NCBI GenBank assembly: GCA_045629305.1
Contig: JAZQQZ010000019.1
Span: 62,001 to 126,000, forward strand
DNA length: 64,000 nt
Source of the DNA: UBA1227 sp045629305
Lineage (GTDB): Bacteria > Bacillota > Clostridia > Oscillospirales > Acutalibacteraceae
Reading direction: 5' to 3'
Under the pieces are notes generated by a model, which saw only the letters and a list, made by a program, of their open reading frames with translations, was not told the origin of the DNA and did not search any database. How positions within the stretch are numbered: the first letter of the stretch is position 1; each line of letters begins with the position of its first letter. Below are positions 26,581 through 34,843 of the stretch, piece after piece. The translations under genes were made by a program, and so were the position numbers.

Positions 26581-26604
26581 ATTTTAGTTTTGAGGTGTAA
26601 TCAC

Positions 26605-27903
26605 TTGGAGAAGTTTGTTATTAATGGGGGCAACAAGCTTTACGGTGAAGTTAATATAAGTGGTGCGAAGAACTCAGCAGTAGCTATTCTTCCAGCCACA
26701 CTACTCGCACAGGGCGTTTGTCGTATAGATAACGTACCTGAAATTAGTGACGTTCGTGTTATGCTTGAGATATTAAGCAGCATGGGCGCCAAGATCCGTA
26801 TGCTCAACAGGAATGCCTATGAAATAGATACTAGAACAGTATCTTCATATACAGTACCTTATGAACTTACCAAGCATCTTCGTGCATCTTACTATTTGAT
26901 CGGTGCACTCCTCGGCCGTTGCAACTGCGCAAGAGTTGCAATGCCAGGTGGTTGTAACTTTGGTGGTGTAAGACCTATCGACCAGCATCTTAAGGGATTC
27001 GAATCCCTTGGTGCAGTAGTTACAATGGAAGAAAATGCTATTGTAAATACAACAGCCAAACAGCTCCTTGGTAATTCAATTTACATGGATGTAGTATCAG
27101 TTGGTGCAACAGTAAACGTTATGCTTGCAGCAGTTAAAGCTCGTGGCCTCACAGTCATCGAGAACGCAGCTAAAGAGCCACATATAGTTGACCTTGCCAA
27201 CTTCCTTAACTCAATGGGTGCAGATATCCGTGGCGCAGGTACAGATGTTATTAAAATCCGTGGTGTTACATATCTTCACGGTTGTGAATATTCAATTATC
27301 CCAGACCAGATTGAGGCTGGTACATATATGGCAGCAGTCGCTGCAACAGGTGGCAATGTTCTTCTTAGAAATGTTGTACCGAAACATCTTGAGTCAATCT
27401 CTGCTAAGATTGTTGAGGCAGGTGCTGAAGTGATCGAAGAGGATGACACAATAAGAGTCATCTCAAGTGGAAGACTTAGAAGATGCAATATTAAGACAAT
27501 GCCTCATCCTGGTTTCCCAACAGATATGCAGCCACAGCTTGCAGTTGCACTTTGCGTTGCCAGTGGCACAAGCATTATCTCTGAAGGTGTATGGGATAAT
27601 AGATTTAAGTATGTTGACCAACTTGTCCGTATGGGCGCAGAGATAGAGGTAAATGGTAAAGTTGCCGTAATTACTGGCGTTGATCATCTCAATGGTTCAC
27701 CAGTTAAGGCAGACGACCTCCGTGCAGGTGCTGCAATGATAATTGCAGGTCTTGTAGCACGTGGTCGTACCGAGATAGAAAATATCATCTATATCGACCG
27801 TGGATATGAGGATATTGTTGGAAAGCTTGGCGCAATCGGTGCTGATATCTCTCGAGTTAATTTCGAAAATGATCCAGCACGTGAAGCACGTAGCGCTGGC
27901 TAG
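26605..27903 (+). CDS. murA: UDP-N-acetylglucosamine 1-carboxyvinyltransferase
   Basis: A 432-residue enzyme for the first committed step of peptidoglycan synthesis, adding enolpyruvate from PEP to UDP-GlcNAc. It begins EKFVINGGNKLYGEVNISGAKN-like (residues 2-22), has the PEP-reactive cysteine in MPGGCNFGG, and the conserved HPGFPTDMQPQ region late in the protein. The TTG at 26605 is the start, 7 nt after GAGGTG; it matches the usual MurA N-terminus. It is preceded by a WalR-like direct repeat and followed by a terminator and a WalJ-like gene. Confidence 0.95.
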   Translation: MEKFVINGGNKLYGEVNISGAKNSAVAILPATLLAQGVCRIDNVPEISDVRVMLEILSSMGAKIRMLNRNAYEIDTRTVSSYTVPYELTKHLRASYYLIGALLGRCNCARVAMPGGCNFGGVRPIDQHLKGFESLGAVVTMEENAIVNTTAKQLLGNSIYMDVVSVGATVNVMLAAVKARGLTVIENAAKEPHIVDLANFLNSMGADIRGAGTDVIKIRGVTYLHGCEYSIIPDQIEAGTYMAAVAATGGNVLLRNVVPKHLESISAKIVEAGAEVIEEDDTIRVISSGRLRRCNIKTMPHPGFPTDMQPQLAVALCVASGTSIISEGVWDNRFKYVDQLVRMGAEIEVNGKVAVITGVDHLNGSPVKADDLRAGAAMIIAGLVARGRTEIENIIYIDRGYEDIVGKLGAIGADISRVNFENDPAREARSAG

Positions 27904-27916
27904 TATAGATAATTAC

Positions 27917-27945
27917 GGGGTGCCATCGGCACCCCTTATTTTTTA
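27917..27945 (+). terminator. murA terminator
   Basis: A perfect 8-bp stem GGGGTGCC/GGCACCCC (27917-27924 with 27928-27935) and a 3-nt loop, followed by TTATTTTTT. Confidence 0.9.
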
Positions 27946-27954
27946 GGAGACAGT

Positions 27955-28737
27955 ATGAAGTTTTGTTCGCTTTTTTCTGGCAGTTCAGGCAATGCCACTT
28001 ACATAGGGGATGAACATAGCGGAATCCTTATCGATATAGGAAAGAATGCGAAGCAGACAACTTTGTCTCTTGCCAGTATTGGAGTGCCACCTGAGGCAGT
28101 TAAAGCTATATTTATAACGCATGATCACAGCGATCATATCGCAGGTCTTAGAGTGTTCTGCAACAAATATCACACGCCTGTTTATGCGAGTAATGGAACT
28201 CTGTCATCTCTCGATGATTACGGTCATTTAAACGGAGATTTCACTCCGTTTATCATAAGTGGCGGAGCTGATGTGGAAGATTTCCACATCGAGTGTTTCA
28301 GAACGAAACACGATGCTCCGGAAAGTCAGTGTTATACGATTACACTGCCGAATTATACCAAGGTCGCTGTTGCGACCGACCTCGGCGTTATGACGCCGGA
28401 GGTGATGGACGGTATAATCGGCGCGAGAACAATTTTGCTTGAATCCAATCATGATATCGGTATGTTGACCAACGGCCCATATCCGTATCCGCTTAAGCGC
28501 CGCATAATGTCGGAGCTTGGACATCTTTCGAATGATGCCTGTGCGGATGCTGCATTGGAACTTGTAAAAACTGGCACCGAGCATTTCATACTCGGACATC
28601 TAAGTGCTGAGAATAATATCCCTCAGCTCGCTTATCAGACCACGTTGTCCAAGCTTCAGATCGGCGGCGCCATTCTTGATACGGATTTCACACTGGACGT
28701 TGCCAACAGGAACGAAGTTACAAAGTTGGAGATATAA
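27955..28737 (+). CDS. MBL-fold metallohydrolase (WalJ/YycJ-like)
   Basis: A 260-residue metallo-beta-lactamase-fold protein. It begins FCSLFSGSSGNATYIG, as YycJ proteins do, and has the di-metal motif ITHDHSDH, with later His and Asp ligands (ATDLG, FILGHLS). In Bacillota, WalJ/YycJ often belongs to the walRK locus and is thought to act as a nuclease in DNA metabolism; here it lies next to murA and rlmH instead. GGAGAC precedes the ATG. The rlmH start comes 1 bp after the stop. Confidence 0.85.
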   Translation: MKFCSLFSGSSGNATYIGDEHSGILIDIGKNAKQTTLSLASIGVPPEAVKAIFITHDHSDHIAGLRVFCNKYHTPVYASNGTLSSLDDYGHLNGDFTPFIISGGADVEDFHIECFRTKHDAPESQCYTITLPNYTKVAVATDLGVMTPEVMDGIIGARTILLESNHDIGMLTNGPYPYPLKRRIMSELGHLSNDACADAALELVKTGTEHFILGHLSAENNIPQLAYQTTLSKLQIGGAILDTDFTLDVANRNEVTKLEI

Positions 28738-28738
28738 T

Positions 28739-29221
28739 ATGCTGACAATTGATATAATTTGTATTGGAAAACTTAAAGAACAATATCTCCGTGATGCGGT
28801 CGCTGAATATAATAAAAGGTTGACGGCATTTTGTAAGGTAAATATAATTGAACTGAGCGAATATACTCTGCCTGATAATCCGTCGAAATCTGAGATAGAA
28901 AAAGGCCTCGTCAAAGAGGGCGAACAGATTCTATCGAAGATTAAAAACGACGCCGCTGTCTATGCTATGTGCATAGAGGGTAAACAGCGCTCGTCTGTCG
29001 CTCTGTCGAAGGAACTCGACGAGCTTGCAGTCTCAGGAAAGAGCAATATCACCTTTATAATCGGAGGCTCATATGGCCTCTCTGACGAGGTGAAAAATCG
29101 CGCAGATGTAAGACTTTCGATGTCAGAGATGACATTCCCGCACCAGCTTGCAAGGGTGATGCTTCTTGAACAAATTTATAGAGCATTCCAGATAAGCACG
29201 GGCGGAAAGTATCATAAGTGA
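28739..29221 (+). CDS. rlmH: 23S rRNA (pseudouridine-1915-N3)-methyltransferase RlmH
   Basis: A 160-residue SPOUT methyltransferase acting on helix 69 of 23S rRNA within the 70S ribosome. The conserved segments IIGGSYGLSDEVKNRA, SMSEMTFPHQLARVMLLEQIYRA and the C-terminal STGGKYHK are clear. The length is that of the family. It is tightly coupled to the WalJ-like gene upstream, and its TGA overlaps the ATG of the next gene by one base. Confidence 0.95.
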   Translation: MLTIDIICIGKLKEQYLRDAVAEYNKRLTAFCKVNIIELSEYTLPDNPSKSEIEKGLVKEGEQILSKIKNDAAVYAMCIEGKQRSSVALSKELDELAVSGKSNITFIIGGSYGLSDEVKNRADVRLSMSEMTFPHQLARVMLLEQIYRAFQISTGGKYHK

Positions 29222-29472
29222 TGGGTGAAGAAATGGAAAAAGTTGTAGTGAAATGGCATCTTATTGTCACCTACATTTTAATAGCGGCCGTTCTTGTATA
29301 TGGTATGATTATCATGAAGGCCCGTGTTGAGGCAAAACGCGATGCTGAAGCGAAAGCAAAGGCTACAACCTCAAGTGTGTCTGAAACTACGACGGCACCG
29401 GAGACAACTACAGAATCAGAGGTTCAAGGAACGACTGATTGGTATTACTGGATGGAACCGGAAATTGATTAA
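29221..29472 (+). CDS. Small single-pass membrane protein with Thr/Ser-rich tail
   Basis: An 83-residue protein I do not recognise. One transmembrane helix lies near residues 12-32, followed by a charged Ala/Lys/Glu helix and a Thr/Ser/Glu-rich segment (TTSSVSETTTAPETTTESE), and it ends WYYWMEPEID. The topology is probably N-in with the tail outside, which would make the Thr-rich part an extracytoplasmic, possibly glycosylated, spacer. The ATG overlaps the rlmH stop by one base, so it is co-translated. A similar Thr-rich spacer occurs in the CAP-domain protein at 59.5 kb. Confidence 0.65.
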   Translation: MGEEMEKVVVKWHLIVTYILIAAVLVYGMIIMKARVEAKRDAEAKAKATTSSVSETTTAPETTTESEVQGTTDWYYWMEPEID

Positions 29473-29477
29473 GCCTT

Positions 29478-29509
29478 GCTCCTTCTCATAGCGGGAAGGA
29501 GCCCTTTTA
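29478..29509 (+). terminator. Terminator after the walJ-rlmH unit
   Basis: An 8-bp stem GCTCCTTC/GAAGGAGC (29478-29485 with 29495-29502) with a 9-nt loop, followed by CCTTTTAT. Moderate strength; the AEC gene starts 15 bp later. Confidence 0.6.
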
Positions 29510-29523
29510 TTGGTGGTGATTTT

Positions 29524-30450
29524 ATGCTGTCAAATTTCATAGTTGTTGCGAACCAAGTTTTAGTGCTATGTGTACTCATGGCACTTGGATTTGTATGCAA
29601 CAAAGTACATTGGCTTGATCTACGTGCCATCAAAGGTATGACCAACATCCTGCTCTATCTTGTAACGCCATGCGTTATCGTGAACTCCTTCTCGAGAGAG
29701 ATGGAACCGGACCTCCTAAAAGGTCTTGGAATCACCGCAATCATTGCATTTACGACATTTCTTGTATCAATTTTCTTTGTATATTTTATTGTTCGTGATG
29801 CGGATAAGAGCAAAGAGGTTGTATACAAGTTCGGCGCGGTTTTCGGCAACTGTGGTTTCATGGCATTGCCACTTGAATACGCCGTACTCGGTGACATTGG
29901 AACATTCTATGGCGCTGTATATGTGGCAGTTTTCAACCTCTTTGCATGGACTTATGGAGTCTGGCTTATGAGCGGGGACAAGGGCACTATAAAGCCAAAA
30001 TCACTTCTCACAAATCCAGGAATCTTAGGTGTTCTTATTGGTGTTCTGATTTTCGTATTCCAGATTAAGCTACCAGTAGTACTTGGCAACTCTATCGGAT
30101 ATATTGCCGACCTCAATACACCGCTTCCAATGATTGTAATTGGTTACTATCTCGGCAACTTGAAACTCCACAATTTCATTGATGACAAGAAACAATATTT
30201 CGTTGCCTTTATCAAGCTTTTACTTATACCGGGCATATTTGTCCGTATCGCTTATGTGATTCATCTTGATCCAACAATAGCTGTCGTATGCACGATTGCT
30301 GCTGCGGCGCCTACCGCCGCAAATACGGCAATGTTCGCAACACTTTACGACAGGGACGCGGAGCTCGGAGCGCAGCTCCTCTCTATCACAACCGTCCTGT
30401 CGATAGCGACATTGCCATTCCTTGTAGCCCTCGCGCAAACTATTGTATAA
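29524..30450 (+). CDS. AEC (auxin efflux carrier) family transporter
   Basis: A 308-residue membrane permease with about ten hydrophobic segments in two halves. It begins NFIVVANQVLVLCVLMALGF and contains the characteristic FGNCGFMALPL in the first half and TAAANTAMFATLYD with AQLLSITTVLS in the second. AEC carriers export or import small organic acids (malate, malonate and others); the substrate is unknown. The start at 29524 follows GGTGGTGA. The open frame extends 16 codons upstream into the terminator, without support. Confidence 0.88.
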   Translation: MLSNFIVVANQVLVLCVLMALGFVCNKVHWLDLRAIKGMTNILLYLVTPCVIVNSFSREMEPDLLKGLGITAIIAFTTFLVSIFFVYFIVRDADKSKEVVYKFGAVFGNCGFMALPLEYAVLGDIGTFYGAVYVAVFNLFAWTYGVWLMSGDKGTIKPKSLLTNPGILGVLIGVLIFVFQIKLPVVLGNSIGYIADLNTPLPMIVIGYYLGNLKLHNFIDDKKQYFVAFIKLLLIPGIFVRIAYVIHLDPTIAVVCTIAAAAPTAANTAMFATLYDRDAELGAQLLSITTVLSIATLPFLVALAQTIV

Positions 30451-30510
30451 GTCTTTATTTAGTAGTAAAATAAATTAGTATTATGTATATAACGAAAAGG
30501 GGAAAATGAC

Positions 30511-32574
30511 TTGGCTTTAATTATTTCTTATCTTGAAATTTTGCTCCACTATTCGACAGTGGGAACTAAATGGGGAGCAGGCTTCTTCTTCACATTGATT
30601 TTCTCAATCTGTGCAGGCCTTTTCTTTACATTGGCTTTCCTTCTTATCAAGAATAGGTGGACACGTAGAATAGTGAAAACGGTGTTCGTTTTCATATTCT
30701 CACTCCCTTATATAATTGAATATTTCATATTCAAGGAATTCCATCTTCTCTATGATCTTGAGACCATGTTTGCCGGCGCAGGGGACGCGGCAAAGGATTA
30801 CTCCAAAGAAATCATGGATCTCATTTTCTGCTGGGATGGTATTTCCCATATTTTCCTTTTCACAATACTTCCAACACTTCTCTATGGTGTTCTTTCTTAT
30901 GTAGCTCTTAAAGTTCTCAAGGCTCCAAGACCTGAGAAAAAGAAAAAGGGCAGGAAAGACGAAATCGAAATGGTTCGTCCTGCGACGGCTAAGACAAAGA
31001 AGAAGAGCGCACGCGCTCGCGACCGCAAGGTCCTTATCATCCTTGGCGTAGCCACAATGATTTTCCTCTTCTTTAGCAATATTCTTATTATCAACATAAG
31101 TAAGAATTATAGCGGACCTTATGGAAAGAACTATGTATTCCAGGATTCTACAACTGAGTTCGGTCTTCTCACTGGATTCAGACTTGATATTAAGACATTG
31201 ATTTTCGGCTCAAAGTCAGACTTCGGTGGCGGAAACAATGAGATTAAGAAAAAAGAGGAAGAGGAGCCTGCGTTTGATGAAGACGACTTCAACAACTACG
31301 GCGACAATGTAACCAACCTCGACTTCGATGCTCTTCGCTCGAAAGCAAACTCAGAGCAGAAGAAACTTCTCAATTATGTCGAGACATTGACTCCAACTTC
31401 ACAGAATAAATACACAGGAATGTTCAAGGGTAAGAACCTCATCTTTATCTCAGCTGAGGCATTCAGCGGATATGTAATTGACCCAGAACTTACTCCTACA
31501 CTTTATCGTCTTGCCAATAAGGGTATGCAGTTCACCGACTATTATCAGCCACAGGGTGCTGGTACAACAGGCGGTGAGTATCAGAACCTCATGGGTCTTC
31601 TTATCGGTAGTGGTAAGAAGGGCGGCGGTAAGTCTATGAAGACTACAGCCACTCACTATAATTACTATACAATGGGTATGCGCCTCAACGAGCAGGGCTA
31701 TTATGGTCAGGCTTTCCACAACAACACATACACATATTATGATAGAGATAAGACCCATAATAACCTTGGCTATTCAGCAGGTTATATGGGATACGGCAAC
31801 GGTGCCGAGAAGTTTGTAACCAAGCATTGGCCAGAGTCGGATACTGAGATGTTCAAGGGCTCATTTGAGATTTATAAGGACAAGCAGCCGTTCAACATCT
31901 ATTACATGTCTGTATCAGGCCACAGCAACTACTATCCACAGTCTGCTAACTACTGGACAAAGCAGAACTGGAGCCGTGTAGAGAACCTTCCATATTCAAA
32001 TATGGTCAAGGGCTATATCGCAGCTCAGCTTGAGTTCGAAGATGCTCTTACATATCTTGTAGGCGCTCTTGAAGAGGCCGGTATTGCCAATGACACAGTA
32101 ATCGTTATCTCAGCCGATCACTATCCTTATGGACTTGGTAACACAAGCGGTGATTCAGAGCAGTATGTTAACGAGCTCTATGGATTTAAGGTTAACAAGC
32201 AGAACCTTCTTATGGATAAGAACAGACTTATCATCTGGAGTGGTTGCCTTGAAACTGAGGAGCCAATCGTTGTAGATACACCGACTTATAGTGTCGATAT
32301 TCTTCCAACACTCTTCAACCTCTTCGGTATCGAGTATGATTCAAGACTTCTTCCAGGTCGTGACGTATTTTCAGATGCATCACCGCTTGTTATCGATGGT
32401 AACAGCTGGAAGACAGACCTCGGAACATACATGAGTGGAACATTCACGCCAAACGAAGGTGCGACAATCCCTGATGGATATGTTGATTCCGTAAAAGCAG
32501 TTGTATCAAAGAAGAAGATGTATAGCACAGGTGTTCTCAATACAGATCTCTGGAGACTCATCTTCAAGAAGTAA
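30511..32574 (+). CDS. LTA synthase family membrane sulfatase-like phosphoglycerol transferase
   Basis: A 687-residue protein with about five N-terminal transmembrane helices, a lysine/arginine-rich cytoplasmic loop (about 143-175) before the last helix, and a large extracytoplasmic sulfatase-fold domain (about 310-670). The catalytic threonine region reads GAGTTGGEYQNLMG; metal ligands are expected at SAEAFSG and SADHYPYG, matching LtaS Glu/Thr/Asp/His. The family transfers glycerol-phosphate from phosphatidylglycerol to make lipoteichoic acid or to decorate glycans. The TTG start lies 8 nt after AAGGGG. Monocistronic, with its own terminator. The true product is inferred. Confidence 0.85.
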   Translation: MALIISYLEILLHYSTVGTKWGAGFFFTLIFSICAGLFFTLAFLLIKNRWTRRIVKTVFVFIFSLPYIIEYFIFKEFHLLYDLETMFAGAGDAAKDYSKEIMDLIFCWDGISHIFLFTILPTLLYGVLSYVALKVLKAPRPEKKKKGRKDEIEMVRPATAKTKKKSARARDRKVLIILGVATMIFLFFSNILIINISKNYSGPYGKNYVFQDSTTEFGLLTGFRLDIKTLIFGSKSDFGGGNNEIKKKEEEEPAFDEDDFNNYGDNVTNLDFDALRSKANSEQKKLLNYVETLTPTSQNKYTGMFKGKNLIFISAEAFSGYVIDPELTPTLYRLANKGMQFTDYYQPQGAGTTGGEYQNLMGLLIGSGKKGGGKSMKTTATHYNYYTMGMRLNEQGYYGQAFHNNTYTYYDRDKTHNNLGYSAGYMGYGNGAEKFVTKHWPESDTEMFKGSFEIYKDKQPFNIYYMSVSGHSNYYPQSANYWTKQNWSRVENLPYSNMVKGYIAAQLEFEDALTYLVGALEEAGIANDTVIVISADHYPYGLGNTSGDSEQYVNELYGFKVNKQNLLMDKNRLIIWSGCLETEEPIVVDTPTYSVDILPTLFNLFGIEYDSRLLPGRDVFSDASPLVIDGNSWKTDLGTYMSGTFTPNEGATIPDGYVDSVKAVVSKKKMYSTGVLNTDLWRLIFKK

Positions 32575-32583
32575 GCAAAATAA

Positions 32584-32616
32584 AGACCCTTCACCAATCG
32601 GTGAAGGGTCTTTTTT
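32584..32616. terminator. Bidirectional terminator after the LTA synthase-like gene
   Basis: A perfect 12-bp stem (32584-32595 with 32600-32611) with a 4-nt loop and six Ts on the plus strand; the minus strand continues TTTATTTT. It serves the two convergent genes. Confidence 0.92.
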
Positions 32617-32624
32617 ATATATGC

Positions 32625-33566
32625 TTATTTGTTCTTCTTAGCGTCTTTCTCTTGCTTTCTCTTATCGTTGATGATCTTTACTTCTTCAACATCGATAACA
32701 GTTACATTGTTCTCCTTAGCCCATTCTACGCAACCCATAAGAGCTGTCTTAAGGAATGGACGAGGAATCTTTACAAAGTTCTCAAGAGCTGCGTCTGTGA
32801 ACTTGATGTTGTCGTCGCAACGGTCAGCTGCATAACGGATTGATGCGATATCAACTTCCTTAGGAGCTGGAATTGGCTCAGCGTGTGGCTTCTTGAAACG
32901 TGGGAACTGTGTATACCAGAAGTTAGTTGAATCACGATAACCGTAGTCAACTGGTACTGGTGGGAAGTCCTTAGCTGTAACGCCGTTTACGATTGCATTA
33001 TAATACTTCTCTTTCATGAGAATCTTGTCAATCTTCAAGATGAATGTAGCACCGAGCTTAGATGTGATGCCGTTGAAGTTGTTATATGGTCCTTCGTATC
33101 CATCCATCTCGCCTGGCTTCCACTTGTAACCATCTTCAAGGGATGAATCCCATGTGCACTCGATTACCTGGAATGCATCTGTGATTACTGGAGGACGATC
33201 AGGATCATTTGGGTCTGCAAGACCTGGCTCAAGAGGCCACTTGAAATCAGGCATCTTGTCTGATGAAGGACCAGGGAAGCCAAGGCGTACAGCCTCTTTG
33301 AATACTGCTTTATCGTCTGTGATGAAGTTCATAGCGAGCTTGCCTGTGCGGAGAAGGTTCTGGCAAGTGTTAGAGTTGTTACGGCAGTTGAGCATCATAG
33401 CATAATACTCTCTACCTGCAACATAATAAGGTGCTACAAGTGAATAAGAACCAACATTAGGTGATCCATCAGGATTAACTGTTGTGATACATACAGTTGG
33501 CATTGGGAAGAAAAGTGATGACTGGTAGAAGTTATCAACAATTCTAAGATCTTCAAATGAGCTCAT
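32625..33566 (-). CDS. Flavin reductase-like FMN-binding protein with PCP_red-like C-terminal domain
   Basis: A 313-residue protein. Residues about 10-215 form an FMN-binding split-barrel domain (PMPTVCITTVNPDGSPNVGSYSL, NCRNNSNTCQNLLRTGKLAMNFI) of the flavin reductase family. After a proline-rich linker, residues about 245-300 resemble the small helical PCP_red domain found at the end of protochlorophyllide reductase subunit ChlB/BchB: FTDAALENFVKIPRPFLK, then CVEWAKENNVTVIDVEEV. The tail is lysine-rich. GGAGATA precedes the ATG. A single gene; its redox partner is unknown. The split-barrel assignment is firm, the second domain is a pattern match only. Confidence 0.8.
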   Translation of the reverse strand: MSSFEDLRIVDNFYQSSLFFPMPTVCITTVNPDGSPNVGSYSLVAPYYVAGREYYAMMLNCRNNSNTCQNLLRTGKLAMNFITDDKAVFKEAVRLGFPGPSSDKMPDFKWPLEPGLADPNDPDRPPVITDAFQVIECTWDSSLEDGYKWKPGEMDGYEGPYNNFNGITSKLGATFILKIDKILMKEKYYNAIVNGVTAKDFPPVPVDYGYRDSTNFWYTQFPRFKKPHAEPIPAPKEVDIASIRYAADRCDDNIKFTDAALENFVKIPRPFLKTALMGCVEWAKENNVTVIDVEEVKIINDKRKQEKDAKKNK

Positions 33567-33600
33567 ATTATTATCTCCTTTATTAAAATATTACATTAAA

Positions 33601-33609
33601 ATTATATCA
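33601..33609 (-). promoter_or_regulatory. Extended -10 promoter of the flavin reductase gene
   Basis: On the minus strand TGATATAAT, an extended -10 element with no good -35. It lies about 35 bp upstream of the start codon. Confidence 0.4.
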
Positions 33610-33617
33610 TAGTGAAA

Positions 33618-33657
33618 ATTTAAAAGAAAGTGCCTATACTAGGACGTATAGGCACTT
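33618..33657 (-). terminator. serC-serA terminator
   Basis: A perfect 12-bp stem (33628-33639 with 33646-33657) with a 6-nt loop, followed on the minus strand by CTTTTAAATTTT. It begins 14 bp after the serA stop codon. Confidence 0.88.
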
Positions 33658-33670
33658 CGTTCATATAAAA

Positions 33671-34831
33671 TTATTTGATTACGCGAACACGAATTACTCC
33701 GTCAATTGCTTTAATTTTCTCAACAATATCGGAAGTTACTTCGTCATCTACATCAACCATTGTGTAAGCGAAATCGCCCTTTGAGCGGTTGGAGAGATCA
33801 ACGATGTTCATATTAGTTGCTGTTGTGATCTGGTTAAGCATTGTAGGGATATTCTTGTGGATAACGCAGATTCTATAAGCAGCATTTCTGTCCATCTGGC
33901 TGTTAGGAAGATTTACTGAATTCTTGATGTTACCATTCTCAAGATAATCAATGAGTTCGAATGCTGCCATTACAGCACAGTTATCCTCTGACTCTGGTGT
34001 AGAAGCACCGAGGTGAGGGAGAGCGATAACGCCTGGTACACCGAGAATCTTCTCATTAATAAAGTCTGTAACATAAGCGGCAACTTTACCTGTACCGAGA
34101 GCTTCGATAATATCGTCTGTATTTACAAGTTCGCCACGGGCGAAGTTCAAGATTCTAACGCCATCCTTCATGCCGGCAATAGATGTCTCGTTGATGAGAT
34201 CACGTGTTTCATTGTTAAGTGGAACATGGATTGTGATGTAGTCACAAGTTGCGAAAATCTCCTGTGTTGATTTTGCATGGTGAATTGAGTGAGAGAGGTT
34301 CCATGCTGCGTCTACTGAGAGATATGGATCATAGCCAAATACTTCCATGCCGAGGTTCTTCGCTGCGTTCGCAACGAGGACGCCGATTGCACCGAGGCCG
34401 ATAACGCCGAGCTTCTTGCCCTTAATCTCAGGGCCTGCGAAGGCGCCCTTGCCTTTTTCTGCCTGCTTTGCAACATCAGCATCAGCTGTGTCCTTAAGGT
34501 CCCTCGCAAAGTCGATACCAGCAACAATCTTACGTGATGCAAGGAAAAGGCCACAGATAACAAGTTCCTTTACTGCGTTAGCGTTGGCGCCTGGTGTATT
34601 GAATACAACGATGCCTTGCTCAGCACACTTGTCGCAAGGGATGTTGTTGACACCTGCGCCACAGCGAGCGATAGCGATTGTATTATCGGCGAATTCCATA
34701 TCGTGCATAGCAGCTGAACGAACCATGATTGCATCAGGGTTCTCCATCTCTGTGCCGTATGTATATGTCTTACGGTCGAAGTTGTCGAGGCCGTAAGGAG
34801 AAATCTTATTTAAAGTTAAAATCTTATACAT
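33671..34831 (-). CDS. serA: D-3-phosphoglycerate dehydrogenase
   Basis: A 386-residue NAD-dependent dehydrogenase, the first step of serine synthesis. The Rossmann motif is KLGVIGLGAIGVLVANAA. The catalytic Arg lies in ILNFARGELVNT, Glu is nearby, and the His is in VIALPHLGASTPES. A short C-terminal ACT-like domain (about 315-386, ending ATNMNIVDLSNRSKGDFAY...) suggests control by serine. This is the compact form, lacking the extra domain of longer SerA. It follows serC by 12 bp in one operon, together giving phosphoserine. Confidence 0.93.
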   Translation of the reverse strand: MYKILTLNKISPYGLDNFDRKTYTYGTEMENPDAIMVRSAAMHDMEFADNTIAIARCGAGVNNIPCDKCAEQGIVVFNTPGANANAVKELVICGLFLASRKIVAGIDFARDLKDTADADVAKQAEKGKGAFAGPEIKGKKLGVIGLGAIGVLVANAAKNLGMEVFGYDPYLSVDAAWNLSHSIHHAKSTQEIFATCDYITIHVPLNNETRDLINETSIAGMKDGVRILNFARGELVNTDDIIEALGTGKVAAYVTDFINEKILGVPGVIALPHLGASTPESEDNCAVMAAFELIDYLENGNIKNSVNLPNSQMDRNAAYRICVIHKNIPTMLNQITTATNMNIVDLSNRSKGDFAYTMVDVDDEVTSDIVEKIKAIDGVIRVRVIK

Positions 34832-34843
34832 CTTTCTTACCTC

